A stretch of 64,000 nt of DNA from Pseudo-nitzschia pungens (Eukaryota > Bacillariophyta > Bacillariophyceae > Bacillariales > Bacillariaceae). Where the stretch lies: contig CM074761.1 in assembly GCA_037355855.1 (NCBI GenBank), forward strand, positions 2,561,346 through 2,625,345. Direction: 5' to 3'. Every line of letters starts with the position of its first letter. The stretch's first letter is position 1. Positions 1-12,547 of the stretch are shown here, piece after piece. The position numbers and the translations under genes are program-made. The notes under the pieces were generated by a model. The model was not told the origin of the DNA. It did no database searches and saw nothing but the letters and a program-made list of their open reading frames with translations.

Positions 1-1
1 G

Positions 2-2118
2 GACTCAGGTTCAGGTGTTTCGGAATACATGGGAGAAACTTGTAGACCAGTCTTGTTGCGAGAATTGGCCAACATCACAGCCCACAATGCTTTATTGGGA
101 AAAACGATGAAGGAATATGGAGGGGCTGCACTTCAGAATCGCAGAAAGTATGGGATTCAGCGATTAGCCAAACACATCGAGCTCATGGTTACCTCCTCCA
201 AAAGAAAGGGAACAAAATCAACCAAGGCGCCCCATCCTCACCAATATCTTATGATATTACACAAATTTGGAAAGCACCAATCCAATAGCAAACGCGAGAA
301 AGACAACAGCAGTGCTAAAGCTGCCGTGGTCAAAGCACGGAACGAATTAGATGATCTATTGAGGGACCTCGCGGACGAAATGCCCAAGACCTACTTGCAT
401 ATTCCACCAGCTCCCTACTTCAGAATCAAAGTCAATCGGGAAACACTGAAATTCCAATATTGGGAACGCCATGTAAGTGATACGAAAATTATGTGTTTCT
501 ACTGTTCTATGGACAGGAATGATATAGTTATCGGCGTTCCCTTCTTTCCGCATCAAGGAATTAATGACGTCAAACAGTGTTTATCATCACAAAGATGCAA
601 ACACAAATACAATCGGTTTTTGTGATGGTCATCTCTCACACGTGTCTTCTGAATTTGCATCTCTATTGCATTTGAACTGCATTGAATATGTGCGCCGAGC
701 AAAGTTAGTAGAGTTACATCAGATCCCTCTGATTATCGATCGAAAGAACGATTTTCGAACTGCCGAGGATTGGCTCATCCCCGAGAATCCCGATGATTGC
801 TACCAAGTCAAAGTCTCTATTGGATTCGATCCGAGTCGCGCCAATCCCCAGGGATCAGCTTGGCATCAAAATACCAACTCATTCATTGGTGGACAAGCTT
901 GTTCGTTACTGATTTTCAGTCGCATTAGTGGCCGTCTATTTCTGAAACACGACGATGCAAGGGGAATTTTGCGTCTGACAAACTCAGGTGAGTAGTATTG
1001 TTCTCCTCGTTTTTTTGTGGAACGGGAAGTATGCTGCGAATTCTCTGTGTAATTTCTCATGCGATCATGTGAATTCGATAGGAACAAACTTTTGTCAGGG
1101 TTTGACAGTCATAGTTGATGATTACGAAGGACATTTACCTCTGACTCCGACAAAGGAATCATTAGCATTTGGTTTGGAAGACTATGGCAAAATCCACGAA
1201 CGAAATCTGTATGCTTGGTTGGGTGCCCTCGCGAATGTATATTGGACGCACTTCTTCACTCTGTTTAAAACGAAGACGGCTTTGGGAAATGCCGTGAGGG
1301 CAAAGATGCATGCCGTCATGCAGCTCAAGCAGGCTGAAGCCAAGGATCTACCGACTCTCCGAGACGGATCCTTCAGCTCTGTTGAGAAGCTGTATTTCAG
1401 TCGAGAGCGTGTGAAGGATTCGATTCGCCCCTACAAGTCTGATGACACCACATGGACGCTGGGTCCCCATACACTCGTCAAGTTGATGGAAAAGAAAACT
1501 CCGAAACTTAAGTCCAAAAAATCCACTCCGAAGAAACGTATGGTGACCGAGATGGCTTCATTGGCCGGACTCGATGGGTATGATTCGGATGGCAACGACC
1601 TAATGGAAGGAGCCCCACCTTCTTCGGTTTTAGACAGCGCCAGTGGACCGCGGGATAGCGATGGAAATCTCATGCGTGAACGACTGGATGGTAGACCAGT
1701 CCGTGCGTCTACGAAACCCCAACGTTTCGATGAGATACACGAGTCGTTTTCGGTGCCTCGAAAAAAACGAATGAAATCGATTACGAAGGACGACAAGGGC
1801 GGTGATGCTGCGCTGAGGAAGAAGCTCAAGGATGTGCGAATTGAGCTGAAAGAGACACAGGCAGAGTTGAATGCGTCCAAGGCTACATGCGACGATTTGC
1901 AAATTCAACTGGAGGAAAGAGGACAGGCAAAGTCGGAAGAGCGCAGAAAGGTTCGTGAACTCAGAGTCGCATTGAAAACAGCAGAAGCAGCACACAAAGC
2001 AGAATTAGAGGGAATGAAGAAAGATCATGCCGCCAAGGTAGAAGCGCTGATGGCCCGCATCGGGGAACTTGAAGGTAGAAAGGAAGTGGAGGCGGATTCC
2101 ACCTCGTTTTTGATTTAG
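2..2118 (+). CDS. MORC/SMCHD1-like GHKL ATPase, C-terminal part (5' end outside window)
   Basis: Open from the first bases, so the gene starts upstream of the window. I read three exons: 2-472, 528-987 and 1082-2118, with introns 473-527 (GTAAGT donor, phase 0) and 988-1081 (GTGAGT donor, phase 1). Joined, they give one frame. The first part carries a FQYWERH stretch followed by an alternating hydrophobic segment, like the strand after the ATPase core in MORC/SMCHD1 proteins. The middle has a transducer (S5)-like segment: ...SRISGRLFLKHDDARG..., then GLTVIVDDYEG and LPLTPTKESLAFG. The last 110 residues are charged and heptad-like (coiled coil), and the segment before them has basic patches (KKRMV, RKKRMK) that may be nuclear signals. 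The ATP-binding motifs would lie upstream and are not visible. Known family role: ATP-dependent chromatin clamp and silencing. The family call is by motif resemblance only. Confidence 0.6.
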
Positions 2119-3338
2119 CTGGGGTCTTTTTTTCATCGCCAAGACTTGTGTAATTGTTTAGAGCAACTATTTACTTAAATTACTGGTCAGCTATACTGTA
2201 TCTGATATCCATAACATTGACCGTCGTCATTCGTTGATTTTACTGAACCCGTCGCTGCCAAGGATCACCTGTTTTCTTTGCAACTATTTTGAGCCATCTT
2301 ATTCCCTATGAAGTTACAATTTTGAATAGATCCCTGAAAGGAAAGGATTCTGCTTTCGTTGGAAAAGAAAGGTGAAGCCAGGATCAGCAGCTTCTGGCAC
2401 ACTGGCAATATGGATGGTTCTTCAATGTTTGTTGTCTGTGATAGACTTGATGCCGTGCGAATCATTTTTTTTCACCATCATTCCTGCAATACTTCCGACC
2501 TTTGTCTTTGTTAGAATGGGAAAGACATCTCTCTCAAACTTGAAGGCAGCTAATCTTCAAAGGGCAATGGGATAATTGCTAATAGCACGTAAGTTAATCA
2601 TAGTTTTACTAACAAAGAAAAAACAGTTCTGGAAAAAAATTGGGAAGTGTTACGTGTACGGTAGTGTGTTCGACTCGTAATACTGTAGATAAATTCCAAC
2701 GGTTCTTCAGGAAGAGAGTTCTCGTCTTCCGTGAAGTGAGTTTTTTGAACGATGCGCACCTATTTTAATTCTGTAGTACAACTTGGTACATTTTCTACTT
2801 AGTTGTACGGTAAAGGTTCAGTTATTAGGACCGCACACATATTGAATATCGGTCATAGTTCAATTATTTTGGACCAGAGGTCATTATTCGATCGTTCATC
2901 GATACTCAAGGAATCATTCCCATCTCGTACCTTACTACAAAATTCCTATCAGCTGTCCCCCGGTTCTACGTCTCAGACTACTAATTTCTACTGAAACCGA
3001 GGGACAGCTGATAGGAATTTTGTAGTATTCAACCATTCTCTTTCGTAACACAAATTTATAATTATTCATCTTAAAACACCAATTTATTAACCTATCGCGT
3101 ACCACTCCATCTAATTCTACCCTAGAGTGTTACACAGTAATTACTGTCCGCTTGAAAGTAGAAGACAAAGACAAGAACTCAGTACTGAATCCAAAACAAC
3201 CTTTATCCTAAACAACAGGGGTACATCGATACTCTGACAAGCAAAAAGAAACAAGAACGCCGATCGGAACCTACGAACGATCGAAGCAAGAATCTCCGAT
3301 CGCACGCCGAATCGATCGAACGCGACGAACCAAGAAAC
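2119..3338. other. Spacer with a long inverted repeat
   Basis: No gene seen. Holds the inverted repeat at 2934-3026, listed separately. The 130 bases before the next ATG are rich in CGATCG-type words and A-rich tracts, and probably form the promoter/5' UTR of the glycosyltransferase gene. Confidence 0.6.
2934..3026. repeat. Long inverted repeat (hairpin)
   Basis: A 26-base arm at 2934-2959 is exactly complementary to 3001-3026. With one mismatch the pairing extends five more bases inward (2961-2965 with 2995-2999), leaving a loop of about 29 bases. There is no coding sequence on either side. It could be a relic of a foldback or MITE-type element, or a structured transcript. Confidence 0.85.
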
Positions 3339-4787
3339 ATGGCAAGACTTTACAGAGATCCTCCGATCAGCAAGCCCAAAAGAACCAAGCTCTCCATTAC
3401 AAATCCCGAAGCGATGTCAAGTGATCAGGTTCCGAAAATACGAACAAAGTATGTGGCATTTTGTATTGTTCAGGTGCTCGGTCTTGCGGCCATCTATCGC
3501 GGCACTCAGTCCACGATTTTTCCTTCGACTGAATCTTTATACGAGTATTGGGATCCATCCTCTACAATCGATGTTCCTGGCACGAACTCGTCTACGATAG
3601 AAGCCAATACGAAAAGACTGCCAACACTGGAGGAACTGGCATCCAGTTCTGGAAATGTCGAATGTCCTGAGGGGTCTACATTCTTTGAGAACATTGTGTT
3701 GCCGGAGAGCATTACCCATGCAAATCGCAAAATCCCAAAAGTCGTACATATCACAGCAAAAAGTCGTTGTTTGACTCCTCAAGTCAGGGAACACTTAATG
3801 GGATGGAATTTTCCGGATCACAGTTTGTATTTCCACGACGATGCTGCCGTGTACAAATTGTTGGAGTACTGTATCAACGATCGACACGGATACGAATTGG
3901 TAAAACGTTTGTCCAAGGTGGTTATGTGCATGACGAATGGTGCTACCTTGTCTGATTTTTGGAGGTATGCGCTTCTATATCATTATGGTGGCATTTACAC
4001 GGACTTGGACAATTCACCCGGTACCAACTTCACGACTGATTTTATAAAACCCGATACAGACTCATTCTTCATCGTTGAAGATCTTGGAATTATGTCGCAA
4101 TATTTCATGGCATCATCGAGGCATCATCCTATTCTCTTGAATTTTTTGACTGTGGCCGCCAATAGAATGTACTCATTCGGAGACAACGTAATGGTGAATA
4201 ACCCCGCCCAAAGGACTGGTCCAGGCGCTGTCAAGGTTGGCATGGTTACGTTTCAACGTGGTGTTGGCATTGAAACGGACGGATATCTTCCGGAGGGAAT
4301 ATATGACGGTGCATTGGATACCGAAATCCAGTCGGCTTTGCCTTGGTATGATCGTGCGAACGTTGCAGAAGACGGAGAATATGCATCTCCGTCGGAACTA
4401 TTGAATCGAACTGTCACGGTACACGGAAACAAGAGCGACGCAACACTCTATATCACACGAAGTGGGTTGAAACCAGGTCCAAAGAATAGAGCTTGGGCGT
4501 CAATGAACATGTCCCATTACCACCAGAATTCCAGAAAGTTCAAAAGCAAGAATAAAATTTGTTGCCGACAGCACGTAGCCAGAATGAAATCGTTGACATC
4601 CACGAATACATCTTTCTACTACAACAAAAGTTCGATTCCCGATCTGATCGCAAAGTACGACCTCCACGAATCTTATACAGACTCGAAGGGACACGAATGG
4701 GAATCGATTTACTATGACACGAACACGGGTGAAATTTTAATTCCGTGGACAGAAGAAGAAAAAATTGCAAGGCAACAAAAAGACTAA
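3339..4787 (+). CDS. DXD-motif glycosyltransferase, OCH1/Gly_transf_sug type, type II membrane protein
   Basis: Intronless, 482 aa. A short basic cytosolic tail is followed by one membrane anchor (about residues 38-54), then a lumenal stem and the catalytic domain, as expected for a Golgi glycosyltransferase. Seen in sequence: IPKVVHITAKS (entry strand of the family), WNFPDHSLYFHDD, then SDFWRYALLYHYGGIYTDLD with the metal/sugar-nucleotide DXD at D222-D224. These are the hallmarks of the glycosyltransferase sugar-binding (DXD) family that includes yeast Och1 mannosyltransferase. Several NXS/T sites lie in the lumenal part. Substrate is not predictable. The start is the first ATG after an in-frame stop, in an AAAC-ATGG context. 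Confidence 0.85.
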   Translation: MARLYRDPPISKPKRTKLSITNPEAMSSDQVPKIRTKYVAFCIVQVLGLAAIYRGTQSTIFPSTESLYEYWDPSSTIDVPGTNSSTIEANTKRLPTLEELASSSGNVECPEGSTFFENIVLPESITHANRKIPKVVHITAKSRCLTPQVREHLMGWNFPDHSLYFHDDAAVYKLLEYCINDRHGYELVKRLSKVVMCMTNGATLSDFWRYALLYHYGGIYTDLDNSPGTNFTTDFIKPDTDSFFIVEDLGIMSQYFMASSRHHPILLNFLTVAANRMYSFGDNVMVNNPAQRTGPGAVKVGMVTFQRGVGIETDGYLPEGIYDGALDTEIQSALPWYDRANVAEDGEYASPSELLNRTVTVHGNKSDATLYITRSGLKPGPKNRAWASMNMSHYHQNSRKFKSKNKICCRQHVARMKSLTSTNTSFYYNKSSIPDLIAKYDLHESYTDSKGHEWESIYYDTNTGEILIPWTEEEKIARQQKD

Positions 4788-6823
4788 CACTGATGGATGT
4801 GGAGGACAATATCAGCACCCTGGAAGCAGAAAAGCAGCAAGAATTTAGTCGATGCACAAGGCGATACGAATTGCCGTGGAGTGGAAGCGAAAAACCCATC
4901 AATACAAAACATGACAAAAACAAAACACAAAAGCACATGATTATTTTTTCTCGAACACTCATGACCGTGCGGAATGTCGATGAAACCAGTGTCGGAGGAT
5001 TGAATGCCATTGTGAAGGGTGTACGATGAAACTGGAGAAAAACTGGAGAAAACTGCATCGAAGCACGTTATATCTTTTTTGAAGGTGCCTCGTTGAATCT
5101 ATCAGTATTAATTACAGGTAGACGAGCCAGAACTAGATCTTCCTCCAGACTTTGAACTCCTACTCATCCCTGAAAATGATTTTAATGTAGCAAGTAGAAT
5201 GGTCTCTTGACTGATTTCCTGTCTCGACTTTGGAGGTCAATTCAATTTACACCATAAGATCAATGCCCGTTTTTGCTATTAGATGCTCTCGCATGATTCT
5301 GAGGCTACGAATTGAAACAATCTATTGAGAAGCAAGTTATGGCAAAAAGACAGATTTGCTCTTGGATTGGTCTGGAAATGTGAAGAGTCATACTGGGAGC
5401 TGGAATGTTGTGTTGTCTGTGATCCGAGCCATAACTTGATATTGCTCGTCAGCGAGAGAATAACAACGACGACAGCAGCATTGACCACAGCACGCGAGGT
5501 GCTTGCACACAAGTGAGTCTACAGGAGATACTGTTCGGACGTTATTGCATACACTAAGGTACTACACGATACTCCCTGGAGGTACAAAACGATCAGTCGA
5601 TTCGGAGGGCTTGTTGATAGGTTGCTTTTTTAACATTTAAAGGAGATGAGAGTGAGCTTAGCTCAGCCGAGCTGTGTATCGATGCAGCTGCTTGCTGTCT
5701 CGTACCGCAGCCTTATCATCTATCTAATCGTATTCGATGCCTGCTCGCATTTTTGCTCGCGCTAGGAAGTGCAGTGCACGGCGTACGGTTCCAGAACGTG
5801 GGTAAGATCTTACGCACCCTTTACCCTTGGTAGTGGCATGGAACTGTAACATAGAGTATATCCTGCTGTAGCTCGTTGCATACAGCATCCTTAACACTGT
5901 AGCATATTGCCAAGATGCTTGTGTGCTGTCTAGTAGCTATTGTATGATGTAGCTCCCGTACAGCTCCATACGCCGTGACCCAGCACCATGCAAAACACCC
6001 CCATAGCATCCCGTGCTATGGTCCTTTGTATCCCTGTGGTCCTGTTGCTAGTAAGGGCTAGGGTATGTAGCTAGATTTGGTCAAGATTCCTACTCAAGGA
6101 CCTACCAATGTAATATTTAGCATCCCCTCATAGCACCACCATGGCAAAGCACCGCTATGATAGCACCAAGCAAGGTGAATCTCTTTGCTTCTAATCTTGT
6201 TCATTTTACAGATTGAGAAAGCTGTGAAAGGAAATCGATTTAGAAATTACGAAGCATTATTCAGAAAGCTAATTGATTAAGCAGCTGCTGTGTCTGGTTG
6301 CTTGTTCGGTGTCACATGATCTGCTGAGTAAGATTGGGTCCCATGAGGAGAAGACATCTCAGTATTTGGGGTATTAGATCAGCTTTGGTACGCTAAGGTT
6401 ACTCCCATAAACGGTACTAGGTACCTGGTAGACAACATCCCATCGGAAGAGACGAGAACGAGTGAATGAGTCAGTCAGCGATTGAGGTGTCATCAACCAG
6501 AAAAACAACGTTCAGTATCTTACTACTTCGTACTTACAGTAGTTCATAGTTGTACAGGTAAGCTTACCGGTACCAGTAAGTTATGACGACTTGTGGTGTT
6601 CGTTAAAAACATTTCATCAAAAATGCTTGTGCAGAAAAATCTTGTGCGACCTTTGACTTCTGATATGAGATTTTAGAGCTTCACGACAAAATTAGATACA
6701 CGTACTTGTACGAGGTAAGGTTAATTACCGTACACGTCAAGTGGTTCGGAACATTCCGACCATTATCGATGCACTCACAATCGAGTAATCCGACAGAACG
6801 ACTCGTGCCGTACCTCTCAGACA
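4788..6823. other. Spacer, no gene recognised
   Basis: Only short reading frames. A 77-codon minus-strand frame at 5279-5512 has a hydrophobic start but nothing recognisable. From about 6390 to 6720 the sequence carries the GTAAGGTTA / ACCGGTA words described in the findings. Confidence 0.6.
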
Positions 6824-8567
6824 ATGACATCGTCATCGTTCCGATATTGTCTCCTGCTGTGGTTTTCAGTGGCTACACAAAGGTATGTATCGCCGAGGCT
6901 ATCCACCGTGAGGGATAAGGAATGGATAGAGTGATACTCCAGGAACAGGATCTCACATCACGCAGAATCATTGTCATTTTCTGGAGCCTGTCAAAGGGTC
7001 TAGTATCGGATTCTGACTCTGTTGTTGTTAAACATCATTCAAACTTTATTGATTCTAACCATCCACGACACCGCATGATTCTGCTGCCTGAAAATCATGG
7101 ATTGGAATATTTTTCGACAATGAATATGCAATGTTATATCACACATCATCTTGATTTTTTTTAAATTCCCGCCTCCACTATCTCATCCCATCAGCCATTT
7201 TGTTTCCGCCTTCTCGGCATCTAGTAATGCCGTGACATCACCCAAATCCAATGAAAATGCAGGACTTCGAAGTCCTTTGAGTGATGAAAAAAATGATAAT
7301 TCTTACAACAAAGTCGTCAAGAACGTCGACGTTCCCGGGTTGAAACGCGGAATGGATTATGTCAAGTTGGGTGGAGGCAGTGATTTGGTTGTTTCCAAGG
7401 TTTGCATGGGTACGATGACATATGGTGTCCAAAACTCACTTGAAGAAGGAGTGGCTTTGCTAGACAAAGCCTTCGACGAATACGGTATCAATTTTCTGGA
7501 TACTGCCGAGATTTATCCTATTCCAACCAGTGCAGAAACACAGGGTGACACCGATCGTTGCGTTTGCGAGTTTTTGAAAAAACGCAACCGTAGCGATGTC
7601 ATCCTTGCAACCAAAGTAGCCGGTCGATCACCGATGTTGAAATACTTGCCGAGAGGGGAAAACTCCGATCCCGACGAGGGAGCCGACTTGACTCGTCAAC
7701 AAATTTTGGATTCCGTCGAGGAGTCGCTCAAGCGACTCGGAACGGATTACATTGATCTGTTACAGTTGCGTGAGTTCTTGACCGGTTCCATTGGTAGTGT
7801 TGTTTTGCGTTTTCAACCGATTCACTGCTCACTGTAATGATTCTTTACTCCTTGTTGCAGACTGGCCTGGTCGGTACACCGGTGGACTCTTCGGTGCAGG
7901 CGATTTCACTCCCTCTGCGTACGAAGAAGAATTCAAGAAACTACCACCGGTCGAGCTCAAAGAGCAATTATCCGCCCTCAAAGAATTGATTGATTCCGGT
8001 AAAGTTCGATACTTCGGAGTATCCAATGAAACCCCGTACGGAATCTGCGCGATGGCTGCATTGGCGGATCATTTTCCGGAATTGTACCCACGATGTGTCT
8101 CGATTCAAAACTCGTATTCTCTAGTGGTCCGTAAAGACTACGAAGCAGGATGTGCAGAAGCTTGTTATCACAACGACGTTTCCCTTTTGCCATATTCACC
8201 ACTGGCTGGAGGAACGCTATCCGGAAAATACCGAAAAGAACTTTCACCTGACAGCACTGCCCGCTTGACAAAGTTTCCAGGATACATGGCGAGATATTTG
8301 GAAAGTCAAAACGAAGCAGCGGTCAACGCCTATTGTGAGCTGGCCGAACGCCACAATTTGACACCTTCGCAGTTCGCTTTGGCTTGGTGTTACCACAATG
8401 AACTAGTAGCATCAACCATCATCGGTGCAACCACCATGGAGCAGTTGGAAGAGAACTTGAAAGCATACGATGTTCGTCTGGATGAAATCGAGATGGAAGA
8501 CAGCTCCATGAACGACGAAATCAGAAAGATTTACCAGGAATACACAGACCCTACGAAAGCCAAATAG
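6824..8567 (+). CDS. Aldo/keto reductase, predicted plastid-targeted, three exons
   Basis: Exons 6824-6882, 7195-7769 and 7861-8567; introns 6883-7194 (GTATGT donor, phase 2) and 7770-7860 (GTGAGT...TTGCAG, phase 1). The product is 446 aa. The main exon has no ATG at a sensible 5' end. The short upstream exon supplies a signal peptide (MTSSSFRYCLLLWFSVATQ), and the splice leads straight into HFVSAFSASS, an A-F junction typical of diatom plastid presequences. The reductase domain starts near MDYVKLGGGSDLVVSKVCMGTMTYG. The catalytic tetrad is visible: D122 and Y127 (LDTAEIYP), K160 (LATKV) and H212 (LLQLHWP). The codon for H212 is split by intron 2, which supports that splice. The family is NADPH-dependent carbonyl reductase; the substrate is unknown. 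Exon 1 is inferred from phase and signal-peptide logic. Confidence 0.85.
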
Positions 8568-10191
8568 GGTTATGCAAATTTTGAATGAAAGTGCTGTTTT
8601 TTGAAAGATACCCCTATTGGTCGAAATGATTTTCATCATACGGTGGTTCTGATCTTGTCGGGCAACGATGCACGGCAAAACGTCTATCACTTTAATCGAG
8701 AAGATCCAAATTATCAAATAGGTACTCTAATACTGCCATTTTTTCTCTCATCCGGAAGAGATCTAGTAGTATTTTGTCGAGTCATCCTAACAGAAAAAGA
8801 ACGATTGTTTCCACTTCGTTGCAATGGACATGGTCACTTCCATCTTTAAATCATTTCTCAAACCCAACATTCTCGTATTCTGTCATTCCTAATCTCACTA
8901 TCCATGGCTGTTTTTCCGATTTTTATACTAGTCTTCGTGACAACACAAGGAAATTCCAGGATTCTTGTTGACTTGTGAACATGCATGTTGGATAGAGCAT
9001 GGCAAGTCTGTTGCAGCAACATGCTTTGGATCTAATAACTTTACCTGGTCTTGCTTAGTACTTGAATGAAAAAAAAGCAGAGAACCCAGGATCAAGAACT
9101 CGTGAAACGCTAGAGGGTGCACCTCGATTTCTTCAAAGTTCAGGAAGATATTACGAATACCGGTAAGGTTATTATTATTTCAACTTCACAACAACAGAGA
9201 GGACACACCGGTAATTACCGGTAAGACCTTACCGTACTTACGGTAGAGGATGATGTGTCCGTCATCAGTTGGAGTTTCGAGATTGATGCGTTTTTATTAT
9301 GCAACAAATTGACCCTTTTTCCAACCTCAAACCCCGGATTGAAATCCAAAATTGTCGGTGAACCACTACCAACCACAAAAATCGGAACAGAAAATCATCC
9401 GAGAAAGAAATAATCTTACTCATCTCGAACCGCAAACCAAGCAAGCAAGCGCTATCAACTGTCAACCTCAAATTTCGTTCCACGAACGACAATCAACAGT
9501 TGCCCTCTATCTTGTCTTTGAGGGCAACAGCCAGGTCTCATAGTTCGTGATTTGCAGCATCGAAAAGGCATCAGTGTCAACCGCAAATGTTGAACGATAC
9601 ATCATGATGATGTCGTGTTCGGTGGCATGAGCTTGATGCGTACCGTATCTCTAATGTAGTGCGACCGACGGGTTTTGCCCAACGTAAATCCTGCGCTTAT
9701 TCAGTAGTTCACCCTTCCCAGAAATGATTTTTTGATCCCACAATCATTCAATGAGCGTCCTCAACGAATAATTTAGTGCGGCAAGGTATGTTGACACGTT
9801 ATCGCCAGAAGAATGATAGATCACCGTTCAGCAACAGACGTGCCTTTTCGAACAAAGCAACACTTCCTATGACGCTACAACTGTTATCCCTGTCTGACTT
9901 GCAAAGGATTGACAAAAGCATTACGTAACTTTTCAATATATCTTCCGAGGAAACATGCCGAAACGAATACGCAAAAACGGTCGTCCAGTCTGTGCCGAAC
10001 AAATGGCAACGTGATACAATCGTTTGAATACCTTTGGAAAATTTTGACGTGTCAATGATATGATCTCACTTTCTTCGCAACCGTCATTCATTCATTTCAT
10101 CTCTCCCTTCGTGTTTACTTGGAACTTTACTATCAATAGATTCTATGCATTCTAACAAATTGTGGACTCACAGAGCCTCGTTTGGCATGAA
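8568..10191. other. Spacer, no gene recognised
   Basis: 3' flank of the reductase, then AT-rich sequence with only short reading frames. A cluster of GTAAGGTTA/ACCGGTAA words lies at 9158-9246. Confidence 0.6.
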
Positions 10192-10371
10192 TCAAACGGG
10201 CGGGTACGTTTCTTTGTCATTATCGGTAGGTGGGCGGTGCCAGGGCTTGTTCCACCCAAAGCGCGTGAAATGGTAGACAATATGACGATCACCGTGATAT
10301 AATAGTGTCGTGTCCCTGTAGTGTGCATGTTGTGAAACCTTGGGCATCGCTGCCGAAAGTCCCGCAGCCAT
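10192..10371 (-). CDS. Small hypothetical protein, 59 aa
   Basis: Minus-strand reading frame starting at the ATG at 10371 (MAAGLSAAMPKVSQ...) and ending ...RPPTDNDKETYPPV. The composition is protein-like: a short alanine-rich start, then HYRDTTLLYHGDRH and TRFGWNKPWHRPP, with several W/H/R/P residues of the kind seen in small mitochondrial respiratory-chain subunits. No family is recognised. The frame stays open 13 codons upstream to a TTG, so an additional 5' exon is possible. It lies in an otherwise gene-free 4-kb spacer. It could be a chance ORF; the residue choice argues against that. Confidence 0.45.
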   Translation of the reverse strand: MAAGLSAAMPKVSQHAHYRDTTLLYHGDRHIVYHFTRFGWNKPWHRPPTDNDKETYPPV

Positions 10372-12547
10372 CACAATTTGTTGCTCAGATTCATCTGATG
10401 CATGTTCCAACGAAAGTCAGTAAGCAGGTACACGTAGCCACCGGAACACATAAGCATGTTGAATTGAATATAATCTTTTGGAGTAAGACAGGAATGTGTC
10501 TATGATCGCTGCTGTCGGGATCGATAATGCCAAGACTTGCAGCCACCACAGCCTACTTGTGTTCATTTTTTATCTGATGTACGGTCCTATTTTGTACGAT
10601 GCACATTCCAAGTCAGAGTCAAAGTGCTCTCTGTATAATATGGATATGGTGTCTATGACAAAATATCTCCTTCAATAAGTACCAAGTAGCTTCATTTAAT
10701 TCTGAGGTTGCGAAGTGCGTCGTAAAATCTCGTCAAGGCTTCTGCCTGCTTTGTCTATTCAAACAACACCTCTGTCAAAAACTTTATTGCCATCGGAATT
10801 AGCTGACGTATTCACGCTGAAACGGATCGATGATCCAATTGAGTGTCATCATTATACCATCAATCAGAGCAAGAATTCTGGCCCTACAACAGTAAGAACA
10901 GCAGCTCTACACTACTAATACGACGATGTGTGAGGGATAAACATTTTTGCTTTGTGCCACTGCACATATCATGAAGGCGTTAGTCCTTTCGTCTGTTGGT
11001 CCTCCACTTTTAACGGAGCCCATAACCGAGCGCGAGCTAAGTAAACTACGAGTAGTTTTCGTTCTCGTCTTCTCCTCACATCATTCCATCCGGTATGGGA
11101 CAAGAGTCGATGTCCAAAGCAACAGTGACATCATTTCTGCGAACTTGTGGTTGACGATATGTGTTTACGTTCTTATTTTTCGTCACATATTTCCAAGGTT
11201 TCTAGTAACTCATGAGGCATCATGTGTGAAAAAGGAGATTCCTCAATGCCCACCATACATCAGCAGTAGTACTACTACTACTAGTACTAGGTGCTGAATC
11301 GCTGCACAAGCTGCAATGTTGCCACATGCACTAACAACCATTAACTGCCAATCTGTCCCATCCTCGAGGAAAAAGACACTCCTCACTTCAGATAGGTAAC
11401 AATCCGCTGTGTCCTGGTGTGTTGAACAGTACTAAGACTATTCCTACAAGTGCTAGCACTTCTTCTTGTTGTACTACACAAGGCGGCCTACTAGTACTAG
11501 TAGTACTACTACTAGTACTTCTTCTTGTAGTCCTCCTGAAAATAAAGCACGAGCAAAGTGTCAGCAGGTGTGCCAGCAAACTCCCCCGTACAACTCTTTC
11601 AGGTCGGGATACTAAGTTGTTATGACACGGGACGACAAAGCCTACGGTACTATTCCTGTTCGAGCATTGTATTGCTCAGGAACGGTGTGGAGTGTTAAGG
11701 TGGGTGTACTAGTACTAGTAGTACGAGTAAGGTTACCCGTAGTAGTTTTGACCATGAAAATATTATTATTTCTTCAGACTGAATCTCTTATCTTTCTCGT
11801 GTCCACGCGTACTCATTACTCATGCATAATAGCCCTACCACGAATCATGATCCTCTCTTCCTTACGATCGGTTGAACGATGCGACAAGGATCTATCGGGA
11901 TCGATCACGGCATGTCACGACTCGACTCACTCTCTCTCTCTCCCAAAACAAAACCGAACACACGAACACGAACCAACTTCAAACTCCAAGACAAAGCCGC
12001 GTGCCGAGAATCAATCTCAAAATCATTCGATTGGGGCGATCGATGGCAATCGCTTGGCAGCGTTGGCGGTTGGCCTCTGCAAGAAGCGCCTCCTATCGAC
12101 GATACCGACGTAAACGGAAATATTTTACCAGTACTGTATTCAGTATCGCCAACAATGCTTACTTTCCCACGACCGCGACCCTCAACAACGGTAACGACTT
12201 TTCCGCGTCGTTGCCAACTTAAAAGTGCGATTTACTGGATTGATTCGTTTCAGGAGTTTGTGTTTGCGAATATCATCATCAACGAAGCAATCCGTTTGTG
12301 CCATTCTTTCCAACGTGATGCATCGATCGATTGATTTGATCAAGCATCATTGCGCACAGAGACTACACGGGTACTTTTCGCTGGCTCACAAGAAAGGAAT
12401 CCATCATCAACTAGGAACTCAACTCTCGTCTGCCTTCATTCCATTTCACCGCAAGTCGGCAGCCGAGAACGATTTTCGAGACGCCATATCGTCACAGCGT
12501 TCTTCCCATATATCTATCGTCATCACCAGGAGAACAATAACCCAATC
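10372..12547. other. Spacer rich in ACTAGT words; promoter of the SAP protein gene
   Basis: No convincing gene. ACTAGT-type words and GTACTA/TAGTAC runs at about 11262-11290, 11492-11522 and 11707-11731. Overlapping short frames at 11622-12334 have low-complexity SLSLSP/TRTR content and look like 5' UTR. Confidence 0.5.

Noticed and set aside
4540..5058. 172-codon minus frame over the end of the glycosyltransferase
   Set aside because: Overlaps a clearly coding plus-strand frame and has no domain of its own.
11622..12334. Overlapping plus-strand frames before the SAP gene
   Set aside because: Low-complexity S/L/R/T content, three overlapping frames, no domain. Treated as promoter/5' UTR.
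12350..12547. N-terminal extension of the SAP protein from a TTG at 12350
   Set aside because: The frame is open but has no ATG, and the residues (basic, H/S/R-rich) look like translated 5' UTR. The ATG at 12548 fits better.
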